NCBI GenBank assembly: GCA_946479785.1
Contig: CAMLHQ010000037.1
Span: 1-31,485, forward strand
Length of the DNA: 31,485 bases
DNA from: an uncultured Nitrospira sp.
Lineage (GTDB): Bacteria; Nitrospirota; Nitrospiria; Nitrospirales; Nitrospiraceae
Reading direction: 5' to 3'
Part shown: piece after piece, positions 8,560 to 16,655 of the stretch
How positions within the stretch are numbered: the stretch's first letter is position 1
How the letters are laid out: every line of letters begins with the position of its first letter
Made by a program: the position numbers and the translations under genes
Notes under the pieces: generated by a model
The model's input: only the letters and a program-made list of their open reading frames with translations
Database searches by the model: none
Told to the model about the DNA's origin: nothing

Positions 8560-8617
8560 TGTTACATGTTCAATAGCTGAGTTCCGGCCATCGATGTTTC
8601 AAACAACATTCAACATT

Positions 8618-9739
8618 TTATAGGATGACGAGATTGTCGCGATGGATGACTTCCTCGTACTCTTGCGGACCGAGTCGTTGTTGGATCTCGACTGTTTTCA
8701 ATCCTTTGATGTTGATCAACGTGTCCGAGGAAAAGTTCACGAGACCTTTTGCAAACTCTTTGCCGTCCTCGCCGAGGCAGCTCACCGGGTCACCCGCTTC
8801 AAAGGAGCCGGTCACATCCACAATGCCTGAGGGGAGGAGACTCTTGCCTCGCTTGGTCAGGGCTTCGACGGCTCCCTGATCGAGCGTAATCGTCCCACGT
8901 GGCCGCAGCGTGTAACCGATCCAATGTTTGCGGCTGGTCATGCGGCGTTCTTTCGCAAGAAAGAGACTGCCGCCGGCGCTGCCGGACAGGACACTTGGCA
9001 GTAATCCAGGCTTCTGTCCGTTCAGAATCAGGGTGCCCACGCCATACTCTGCGACTTTCTTCGCGGCACGGACCTTCGTCGCCATTCCCCCGGTCCCTTC
9101 GAATGTCTTCGAAACGCCGGCCCGTCGTTCGATATCCTCATTGATGTCGGTGATCAAGGGGATGAGTTTCGCAGAAGGATTCTTGCGGGGATCTTCGGTG
9201 AACAATCCGTCGACATCGGAGAGGATCACCAGCAAGTCTGCATCGACGAGGTGGGCGACTTCAGCGGCCAGCGTATCGTTGTCGCCAACGCGAATTTCAT
9301 CGACGGCTACAGTGTCGTTCTCATTGATGATCGGAATGACCTGAAAATCAATCAGCGCGGCTAACGTATGCCGGGCGTTCAAGAACCGCCGCCGGTCCGC
9401 CAAGTCGTGGTGGGTCAGGAGAATCTGCGCTACTTTCACGTCGAGTCGCTCAAACGATTTCTCGTAGGCCCACATCAAGCGGCTTTGGCCAACCGCTGCG
9501 GCGGCTTGTTTGACCGGCAAACTTTTGGGATAGTCTTTCAGTGCGAGTTTCTTGATGCCGGAGACGATGGCGCCGGAGGACACGATCAAGACCTCACGGC
9601 CGGTGGATCGAAGCGCGGCGATTTCATCCGCCAAGCGATCGATCCGTTCCGGTTGCAGACCGGTTTCCCGGGAGGAGACCAAACTGCTCCCGATTTTCAC
9701 GACGATCCGTTTGGCCTGCTTTAGGACTTCGTCTCGCAT
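8618..9739 (-). CDS. proB: Glutamate 5-kinase
   Basis: ProB phosphorylates glutamate in the first step of proline synthesis. The amino acid kinase domain has IVVKIGSSLV near the N-terminus, VSSGAIVSG, INENDTVAVDE and VGDNDTLAAEV. A C-terminal PUA domain starts near residue 278 (RPRGTITLDQGAVEAL...), as in most long ProB proteins. A longer frame to 9850 exists, but ATG 9739 gives the family N-terminus and 373 residues. This start lies 19 bases inside the end of obgE, so the two are probably translationally coupled. proA, the usual partner, is not in the window. Confidence 0.95.
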   Translation of the reverse strand: MRDEVLKQAKRIVVKIGSSLVSSRETGLQPERIDRLADEIAALRSTGREVLIVSSGAIVSGIKKLALKDYPKSLPVKQAAAAVGQSRLMWAYEKSFERLDVKVAQILLTHHDLADRRRFLNARHTLAALIDFQVIPIINENDTVAVDEIRVGDNDTLAAEVAHLVDADLLVILSDVDGLFTEDPRKNPSAKLIPLITDINEDIERRAGVSKTFEGTGGMATKVRAAKKVAEYGVGTLILNGQKPGLLPSVLSGSAGGSLFLAKERRMTSRKHWIGYTLRPRGTITLDQGAVEALTKRGKSLLPSGIVDVTGSFEAGDPVSCLGEDGKEFAKGLVNFSSDTLINIKGLKTVEIQQRLGPQEYEEVIHRDNLVIL

Positions 9740-10746
9740 GCGGTCGCCCGAAGCTGTTCGACTTGTTGACCGACAAAGGTGATCAGTTCCGTCAGGCCCT
9801 CTCTCGTCGCCGCGGAAATGGGCAGACACCGAATACGACGCCGCTTGCAAAAGGCCTGGAGCGATTTCAATCTTGTCCCGTCGCCGGCCGCATCGATCTT
9901 GGTGGCCACGACGGCAAATGGGCGCTTCGCCAGCATCGGGTCATAGGCAGCCAGTTCGTTGCGCATGACGTCAAAGCTCGCCACGGGGTCTTCCGCAGCC
10001 CATTCCGACACGTCGATGAGATGCAGGAGAAGCGACGTGCGTTCGATATGCCGTAAGAACTGAATGCCGAGTCCCTTGCCTTCATGGGCGCCCTCGATCA
10101 ATCCCGGGATGTCGGCCACGACGAAACTGCGATCCTCGCCATAGCGGACCACACCGAGATTGGGGATCAAGGTGGTAAAGGGATAGTCTGCGATTTTGGG
10201 ACGGGCGGCTGACATGGCGGCGATCAACGTCGATTTGCCTGCATTCGGAAATCCCACCAGTCCGACGTCAGCGAGCAGCTTGAGTTCAAGCCGCAGTTCC
10301 CGTTCCTCGCCTTCGGTGCCATGCTCGAAGTGTGTGGGGACGCGGTTGGTTGAGGTAGCGAAATGGCTGTTGCCTCGCCCGCCTTTACCGCCCTGCGCAA
10401 TCGTGACCGATTCACCGTCCGTTACTAAGTCGGCCAGGACCTCCCCTGTTTCGTCATCGTAAATGACAGTTCCCACCGGCAACTTCACGTCGACGGATTT
10501 CCCCCTGCGTCCGGTGCAATTGGATCCGCTTCCAGGTTTGCCGTCTTCTGCCTCGTAGTGCCTCTGGTAACGGAGGTCAAGGAGCGTGGTGAGACGGTGG
10601 GACGCGGTAAAGATCACATCCCCGCCATTGCCTCCGTCCCCTCCGTCCGGGCCGCCACGGGGGACGAACATCTCCCGTCGGAAGCTGCAGCTGCCGTCTC
10701 CGCCGCGACCGGCCTTCACGGTGATACGAACTTCATCGACGAACAT
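9721..10746 (-). CDS. obgE: Obg-family GTPase
   Basis: ObgE (CgtA) is a GTPase of 50S subunit assembly and stress response. Numbering from ATG 10746 (341 residues): the glycine-rich Obg domain occupies 1-158 (GGxGG clusters at 14-42 and 119-124). The G domain follows with G1 GFPNAGKS at 165-172, G3 DIPG at 212-215, G4 TKID at 282-285 and G5 SAAT at 311-314. A short tail replaces the optional OCT domain. The frame extends to a TTG at 10815, but homologues start at MFVDEVRI, and AGGA lies 9 bases before 10746. It lies 120 bases after rpmA. Confidence 0.97.
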   Translation of the reverse strand: MFVDEVRITVKAGRGGDGSCSFRREMFVPRGGPDGGDGGNGGDVIFTASHRLTTLLDLRYQRHYEAEDGKPGSGSNCTGRRGKSVDVKLPVGTVIYDDETGEVLADLVTDGESVTIAQGGKGGRGNSHFATSTNRVPTHFEHGTEGEERELRLELKLLADVGLVGFPNAGKSTLIAAMSAARPKIADYPFTTLIPNLGVVRYGEDRSFVVADIPGLIEGAHEGKGLGIQFLRHIERTSLLLHLIDVSEWAAEDPVASFDVMRNELAAYDPMLAKRPFAVVATKIDAAGDGTRLKSLQAFCKRRRIRCLPISAATREGLTELITFVGQQVEQLRATACETKS

Positions 10747-10866
10747 CGGATACTGTCCTGTTAGAGGATGGTACGCCATCACCGAGGACTCTTGCGTGGC
10801 CATGAAGCGTTGCAAGAAATCCTCGCGTACAATACGTTGTGACTCAGGAGAAAGGAAGTGCGCTGG

Positions 10867-11130
10867 TTATGAGGTCGCAGGCACGGGGTAGACGCTGACC
10901 TTCTGTCGCGCGCGTCCGCCCTCGAATTTGACGATTCCCGTCACGCGGGCGAAGAGGGTATGGTCTTTACCGAGGCCGACATTGAAACCCGGGAAGAACT
11001 TGGTCCCGCGCTGGCGCACGATAATGGCTCCAGCCTTGACGGCTTCTCCACCGTACGCTTTGACTCCAAGGTACTGCGGATTACTGTCTCTTCCGTTTCG
11101 AGATGAGCCGCCGCCTTTGTTTGTTGCCAT
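10867..11130 (-). CDS. rpmA: 50S ribosomal protein L27
   Basis: L27 lies near the peptidyl transferase centre; its N-terminal arm contacts tRNA ends. The 87-residue protein has the family N-terminus [16 protein letters not shown], then [14 protein letters not shown] and [10 protein letters not shown]. The N-terminus has no Firmicutes-type cleaved extension. A good AAGAAGGA precedes the ATG. It follows rplU by 12 bases, as almost everywhere in bacteria. Confidence 0.98.
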   Translation of the reverse strand: MATNKGGGSSRNGRDSNPQYLGVKAYGGEAVKAGAIIVRQRGTKFFPGFNVGLGKDHTLFARVTGIVKFEGGRARQKVSVYPVPATS

Positions 11131-11142
11131 GGCAGATCCTTC

Positions 11143-11457
11143 TTAGGCCGTTGCAATGCCGGTAATGCGCAGTTTGGTGTAGCCTTGGCGATGGCCCTTC
11201 GTGCGCCGATAGTTTTTCCGCCGTTGCTTCTTGAACACCATGATGGACCGAGTCCGGCCTTGATCGACGATTTCGGCCGTTACCTTCGCGCCCTTCACCA
11301 GTGGTTGTCCGACCAGGACGCCCTTATCGCCGTGAACCAGTCGAACATGATTGAGCTCAACGGTGCCGCCGACATCGCCTGGAAGACTTTCGACTTGAAC
11401 AAGGGTTCCGTTTTCGACCCGATATTGCTTGCCGCCTGTTTCAACGATTGCATACAT
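11143..11457 (-). CDS. rplU: 50S ribosomal protein L21
   Basis: L21 binds 23S rRNA in the large subunit. ATG 11457 gives 104 residues beginning [14 protein letters not shown], the exact family start, with GGGAGG 9 bases upstream. The longer frame to 11613 is not used: it would start upstream of the promoter and cross into the divergent PilZ gene. The C-terminal [16 protein letters not shown] is the basic rRNA-binding segment. It is the first gene of the large minus-strand run ending at lapA-lapB or bioB. Confidence 0.98.
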   Translation of the reverse strand: MYAIVETGGKQYRVENGTLVQVESLPGDVGGTVELNHVRLVHGDKGVLVGQPLVKGAKVTAEIVDQGRTRSIMVFKKQRRKNYRRTKGHRQGYTKLRITGIATA

Positions 11458-11486
11458 GAGTGCCTGCCTCCCTGACAGAACGTTGT

Positions 11487-11516
11487 TATGTATCACAGTG
11501 ATTTCAAAGGTGTCAA
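11487..11516 (-). promoter_or_regulatory. Sigma-70-type promoter of rplU operon
   Basis: On the - strand a perfect -35 TTGACA (11516-11511) is followed after 18 bases by TACATA (11492-11487), preceded by TG in extended -10 position. Predicted start near 11480, giving a leader of about 20-25 bases that includes the GGGAGG. It is the best promoter in the stretch upstream of rplU. Confidence 0.75.
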
Positions 11517-11594
11517 TGGCCTTGGCTGGGAACGATCTCGGCACTGCCAGGCCGGCGGTTCCCCCCTGTTCGTAGGCTATTTCTCCAGCCTCTG

Positions 11595-11981
11595 ATGGCG
11601 TTATCGTCAACATCTATGAAGACCGTCGAAAAGAAGATACAGCCCAGAAAGTTCGTGCTCCGGCCGTACCGTCGCATCCCCACCTGGTACAGCTCCTACT
11701 ATCTGAGTGGCAACTCGATCGGGAAAGGCGTGGTGATGAACTTGTCCCGCACCGGGTTGCGGATTCAGGGGGATCACTCCGTCAAGCCTGGGATGGAACT
11801 ATCCATCCGTGTCAGTGTGGCGGAAGACAGCCTGCCGCTTGAAATTTTGCGAGCTTCGGTCCGGTGGGTCAATCAGTACGAGTTCGGGCTGAAGATCGAT
11901 CATCTCTCTCCAATGGCCGTACAACGTATCACCGGTCTCATCAACGAACCGGTCAGCACGCGCCGCAACGAGCCTCGGTAA
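11595..11981 (+). CDS. PilZ-domain protein
   Basis: A 128-residue protein consisting of a single PilZ domain, the c-di-GMP-binding fold. The motif LRPYRRIP gives the RxxxR arm near residues 23-27. VVMNLSRTGLRIQGD (about 47-61) is the (D/N)xSxxG box with Asn in place of the usual Asp. EFGLKIDHLSP matches the late PilZ strand. Binding of c-di-GMP is likely but not certain given the Asn. A second ATG at 11616 is an equal start candidate; neither has a Shine-Dalgarno sequence. It is divergent from rplU and followed by ilvE 81 bases on. The output partner is unknown. Confidence 0.8.
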   Translation: MALSSTSMKTVEKKIQPRKFVLRPYRRIPTWYSSYYLSGNSIGKGVVMNLSRTGLRIQGDHSVKPGMELSIRVSVAEDSLPLEILRASVRWVNQYEFGLKIDHLSPMAVQRITGLINEPVSTRRNEPR

Positions 11982-12022
11982 GAGTCCTCTTCTGACAGGC
12001 GGTGCTCAGTCCTGCCGTTTGC

Positions 12023-12052
12023 TTGACGCTCCTTCGAAGCCGCTGCTATAGT
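12023..12052 (+). promoter_or_regulatory. Promoter of ilvE, predicted leaderless transcript
   Basis: TTGACG (12023-12028), an 18-base spacer and TATAGT (12047-12052) preceded by TGC (extended -10). The predicted start at about 12058-12060 is only 3-5 bases before the ATG at 12063. No Shine-Dalgarno sequence is present between. Confidence 0.7.
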
Positions 12053-12062
12053 CCGATTCATA

Positions 12063-12974
12063 ATGGATTCACAAGGCAAAATCTGGATGGACGGGTCGTT
12101 CGTCAACTGGGCGGACGCGAACGTGCACGTGCTGACTCATTCTCTCCATTACGGGTTGGCCGCGTTCGAGGGCCTTCGCTGCTACAAGGGCAAGTCCGGC
12201 TCGGCTATTTTTAAATTGCAGGAGCATGTGGATCGGCTGTTTGAGTCGGCCCACATTGGCATGATGACGATTCCCTACGACAAGAAGCAGGTGGCCGAGG
12301 CCATCGTTGAAACGGTCCGGGTCAACAAGCTAGATGCCTGTTATATCCGTCCTCTCGTGTATATCGGCTATGGCGCAATGGGCGTCTATCCGGGGGACAA
12401 CCCGATCAAGCTTGCGATTGCCGCCTGGAAATGGGGCTCGTATCTTGGCGACGACGCCCTGGCCAACGGGATGCGCGCTCGTGTGTCCTCGTTTACGCGG
12501 CACCATGTCAACGTGTCGATGACGAGGGGGAAGATCTCCGGTTACTACGTGAACTCGATTCTGGCCAAGCAGGAAGCGAAGGTCGATGGCTACGATGAAG
12601 CGATTCTGCTGGACCCTGAAGGCTATGTGTCTGAGGGAACGGGAGAGAATATCTTCCTGGTGCGGAAGGGGCGTATGAAAACGACCCCGCTGACTTCCAT
12701 TCTGGAAGGCATCACGCGGAATGCCGTGATCGACCTTGCTCGGGAGCAGGGGGTGGTGGTGCTGGAAGAGCGGTTCACGCGGGATGAAATGTACATTGCC
12801 GATGAGGTGTTCGTGACTGGAACCGCCGCAGAGTTGACCCCGGTTCGCGAAATCGATAATCGCCGAATTGGAATGGGAAAGCCCGGCCCCATTACGCTTG
12901 CTCTGCAAAAGCGCTTCTTCTCCATCGTGCGCGGAGAAGATCCCTCCCATGAATCCTGGCTCACGCGAATCTAG
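12063..12974 (+). CDS. ilvE: Branched-chain amino acid aminotransferase
   Basis: IlvE is a PLP fold-type IV transaminase that makes Leu, Ile and Val from their keto acids. It has FEGLRCY (about 35-41), the catalytic lysine K157 in TRGKISGYYVNS, and the PLP/phosphate region YVSEGTGENIF with the conserved Glu. The length of 303 is typical. The ATG at 12063 gives the usual N-terminus (KIWMDGSFVNW). It is probably translated from a leaderless mRNA (see promoter). It has its own promoter rather than relying on the PilZ gene. It converges on secG. Confidence 0.95.
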   Translation: MDSQGKIWMDGSFVNWADANVHVLTHSLHYGLAAFEGLRCYKGKSGSAIFKLQEHVDRLFESAHIGMMTIPYDKKQVAEAIVETVRVNKLDACYIRPLVYIGYGAMGVYPGDNPIKLAIAAWKWGSYLGDDALANGMRARVSSFTRHHVNVSMTRGKISGYYVNSILAKQEAKVDGYDEAILLDPEGYVSEGTGENIFLVRKGRMKTTPLTSILEGITRNAVIDLAREQGVVVLEERFTRDEMYIADEVFVTGTAAELTPVREIDNRRIGMGKPGPITLALQKRFFSIVRGEDPSHESWLTRI

Positions 12975-13041
12975 CGCGCGTCCTCACTCCGATCAAGTCA
13001 GAGATCAGGCTTCATGTTGGACGATGAGAGACGCGCTGTGT

Positions 13042-13392
13042 CTAGTGCCCGCTTGGTGATTCACCGGAGGAGTGGGAATCGGCTGCCGGCTTCTCTGCCG
13101 GAGAGGCCGGTGCCTGTTGAGAAGTCTCTTTTTTCTGAAGGTCGATGACCGTCGAGGAGAAGGTTTTTTGTTTGGCAAGAATCGCGAGGCTGAGCGAGGT
13201 CAGCATAAACACCACGGCGACCACTACGGTGAATTTGCTCAGAAAATTTGCCGGCCCCCGGCTGCCGAACACGGTCTGACTCGATCCACCGAACGCTGCG
13301 CCGATTTCCGCTCCCTTGCCGGATTGTAGGAGAATGGCTCCGATCATGAGGAAGCAGGCAATGATATGAATGATAATGACGAGTGTATGCAT
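13042..13392 (-). CDS. secG: Preprotein translocase subunit SecG
   Basis: SecG is the small subunit of the SecYEG channel. The 116-residue protein has two membrane helices (about 3-22 and 50-72) joined by the conserved loop GKGAEIGAAFGGSSQTVFGSRG. A hydrophilic Ala/Ser/Pro/Lys tail follows, as in many Gram-negative SecG. It starts 11 bases after tpiA, a common tpiA-secG arrangement, and ends the glycolytic operon. No tRNA-Leu follows, unlike in Escherichia coli. Confidence 0.96.
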   Translation of the reverse strand: MHTLVIIIHIIACFLMIGAILLQSGKGAEIGAAFGGSSQTVFGSRGPANFLSKFTVVVAVVFMLTSLSLAILAKQKTFSSTVIDLQKKETSQQAPASPAEKPAADSHSSGESPSGH

Positions 13393-13403
13393 GAAACTCC
13401 GAT

Positions 13404-14177
13404 CTAGTCAGTATGTTTTTTCAGTGCTGCGAGAGCGATTGTAGCAAACGATTCCGTCTTCAGACAAGCCCCGCCCACGAGTGCGCCGTCGATGTCGGGT
13501 GCAGTCAACAGAGATTCCGCATTTTGTGGAGTGACGCTCCCACCATACAAGATCCTCAAGCCCTCGGCTGTATCTTTATTCCAGCTGGCCGCGATGCATG
13601 CGCGAATGGCCTGATGCACGGCCACGGCCTGTTCCGTTGTCGCCGCGCGTCCCGTTCCAATAGCCCAGACCGGTTCATAGGCCAAGGTGACGGTCGCGAC
13701 CTCTAGTGCGGTGAGACCCGCAAGACCGGCAGTGACCTGGCCGATAACGATCGCATCCGTGCGTCCGGCTTCACGCTCGTTGAGTAATTCGCCGATGCAG
13801 AGGATCGGACGAAGTTTGTTAGCTAATGCCGCGCGCACTTTCCTGTGAATGTCCACGTCGCGCTCCCCGAACAACGTCCGCCGTTCCGAATGGCCGAGGA
13901 TGACATAGGTGCAGCCGAGATCGCGCAGCATCGGACCGGAAATCTCGCCTGTGAAAGCGCCCTGCTGTTCCCAATGAAGATTTTGCGCGCCGAGACCAAT
14001 GCGGGATGATGGCCCTAAGGCGGTACGGACTGACTCCAGCGCTGTGAAAGGCGGTGCGATTACAAACTCGACGGTAGGACTCATCGGCAGCGTGCCCACC
14101 AGCTCGTGAACGAACGAGACGGCTTCCGAGGCCGTCTTGTTCATTTTCCAATTGCCAACGATAAGCGTGGTGCGCAC
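13404..14177 (-). CDS. tpiA: Triosephosphate isomerase
   Basis: TpiA interconverts dihydroxyacetone phosphate and glyceraldehyde 3-phosphate. Catalytic residues are visible: K11 in NWKMN, H96 in GHSERR and E168 in AYEPVWAIGTG. The loop-6 motif AIGTG and the phosphate-binding LYGGSV and GALVGGACL follow. The start codon is GTG at 14177, with no alternative that keeps the first beta strand. It lies 42 bases after pgk. Length 257 is normal. Confidence 0.97.
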   Translation of the reverse strand: MRTTLIVGNWKMNKTASEAVSFVHELVGTLPMSPTVEFVIAPPFTALESVRTALGPSSRIGLGAQNLHWEQQGAFTGEISGPMLRDLGCTYVILGHSERRTLFGERDVDIHRKVRAALANKLRPILCIGELLNEREAGRTDAIVIGQVTAGLAGLTALEVATVTLAYEPVWAIGTGRAATTEQAVAVHQAIRACIAASWNKDTAEGLRILYGGSVTPQNAESLLTAPDIDGALVGGACLKTESFATIALAALKKHTD

Positions 14178-14219
14178 GATAGCTCGGGGTGCTTGGGTGA
14201 GATGGCGGGCAGGCCGCCG

Positions 14220-15419
14220 CTAGTCTTTCCGTTCCGGAAGGGCCACCAAGCCGGGCAACTGTTTGCCTTCCAGTAACTCCAGTGCCGCGCCGCCGCCCGT
14301 CGAAATGAACGAAATGTTTTCCGATTCGCCGGCTCGATGGATGGCCATCGCGGTTTCGCCTCCGCCGACGATCGTGAGGGCGTAGGCATCGGCAATGGCG
14401 TGAGCTATGGAGAGTGTACCGCGCGCGTAGGCATCGATTTCGAACACGCCCATTGGGCCGTTCCAGAGGATGGTCTTGGCATTTTGAACGGCTTCGGTGA
14501 AGAGCTTGACCGACGCGGGTCCGATGTCGAGCGCGTACCAACCTTTGGGGATTTCCTGGACGGGCACGATCTTGGTTTCCGCGCCCGGCTCGCGGCTCGC
14601 GGCTACGACGCAATCCACCGGCAAATAAAATTTGACACCGCGTGAGAACGCATGGTCCTCGATGCCTTTAGCGAAGTCGAGCATGTCATTTTCGACCAGA
14701 GAGTTACCGATCTCAAGTCCTTTTGCCTTCAGAAATGTAAAAGCCATACCTCCGCCGATGATGACCTTGTCGACACGCTTGCCGAGGTTTTCAATGACAC
14801 CGATCTTTCCTGATACTTTGGCGCCGCCGAGAATGGCGACGAACGGCCGGACGGGATTTTCCACCGCGCCTTCGAGGTATTCGATTTCTTTCTTGAGCAG
14901 GAAGCCGGCGGCCGAAGCCGGAATGAATTTCGTGATGCCGACTGTAGACGCATGGGCCCGATGGGCGGCCCCGAACGCGTCATTGATATAGACGTCGCCG
15001 AGCGCGGCGAGCGATTTGCAAAACGCCTCGTCGTTCTTCTCTTCGCCGTCGTGGAAGCGAAGATTTTCAAGCAGCATGACGTCGCCGGGCTTCATCTTGG
15101 CGACGAGATTTTCTACGGTCGGGCCGATACAGTCCGGTGCAAAAATCACTTCCTTGCCGAGAAGGCGGCCCAACCGTTTGGCAATCGGAGCCAAGCTGAA
15201 TTTAGGATCGAACTTGCCTTTCGGGCGGCCAAGGTGCGAACAGAGGATGGCTTTGCCGCCGTCGTCGACGACGCGGTTGATGGTCGGAAGAGTAGAACGG
15301 ATACGGGTGTCGTCGGTGATTTGCAGCGAATCGTCCAGCGGTACGTTGAAATCGGCGCGGATGATGACCCGCTTGCCCGCAAGGGCCATGTCATCGATCG
15401 TTTGCTTGTGTAAGTTCAT
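14220..15419 (-). CDS. pgk: Phosphoglycerate kinase
   Basis: Pgk makes ATP and 3-phosphoglycerate from 1,3-bisphosphoglycerate. The 399-residue protein has the N-terminal signature RVIIRADFNVPLDD, the substrate block CSHLGRPKGK, LENLRFHDGEEKND, the nucleotide-binding ILGGAKVSGKI, and the late WNGPMGVFE and GGGETA motifs. It sits between gap (48-base gap) and tpiA, giving the order of the pathway. Confidence 0.98.
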   Translation of the reverse strand: MNLHKQTIDDMALAGKRVIIRADFNVPLDDSLQITDDTRIRSTLPTINRVVDDGGKAILCSHLGRPKGKFDPKFSLAPIAKRLGRLLGKEVIFAPDCIGPTVENLVAKMKPGDVMLLENLRFHDGEEKNDEAFCKSLAALGDVYINDAFGAAHRAHASTVGITKFIPASAAGFLLKKEIEYLEGAVENPVRPFVAILGGAKVSGKIGVIENLGKRVDKVIIGGGMAFTFLKAKGLEIGNSLVENDMLDFAKGIEDHAFSRGVKFYLPVDCVVAASREPGAETKIVPVQEIPKGWYALDIGPASVKLFTEAVQNAKTILWNGPMGVFEIDAYARGTLSIAHAIADAYALTIVGGGETAMAIHRAGESENISFISTGGGAALELLEGKQLPGLVALPERKD

Positions 15420-15467
15420 GGGTAATCCTATGAGTCAGCTGAAGCGGGCCGAAGCTGCCGGAGTCAT

Positions 15468-16646
<1,179 letters not shown>

Positions 16647-16655
16647 CTAGAGTTC

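Noticed and set aside
12330..12950. 206-residue - strand frame opposite ilvE
   Set aside because: Antisense shadow of ilvE with no start signal of its own.
12975..13041. Search for a tRNA or terminator between ilvE and secG
   Set aside because: Only a short GATC-containing imperfect repeat is present; no cloverleaf and no T-tract on either strand.
13819..14613. 264-residue frame across the pgk-tpiA junction
   Set aside because: It overlaps two certain genes on the same strand in another frame, is very rich in Arg, His and Pro, and has no family features.
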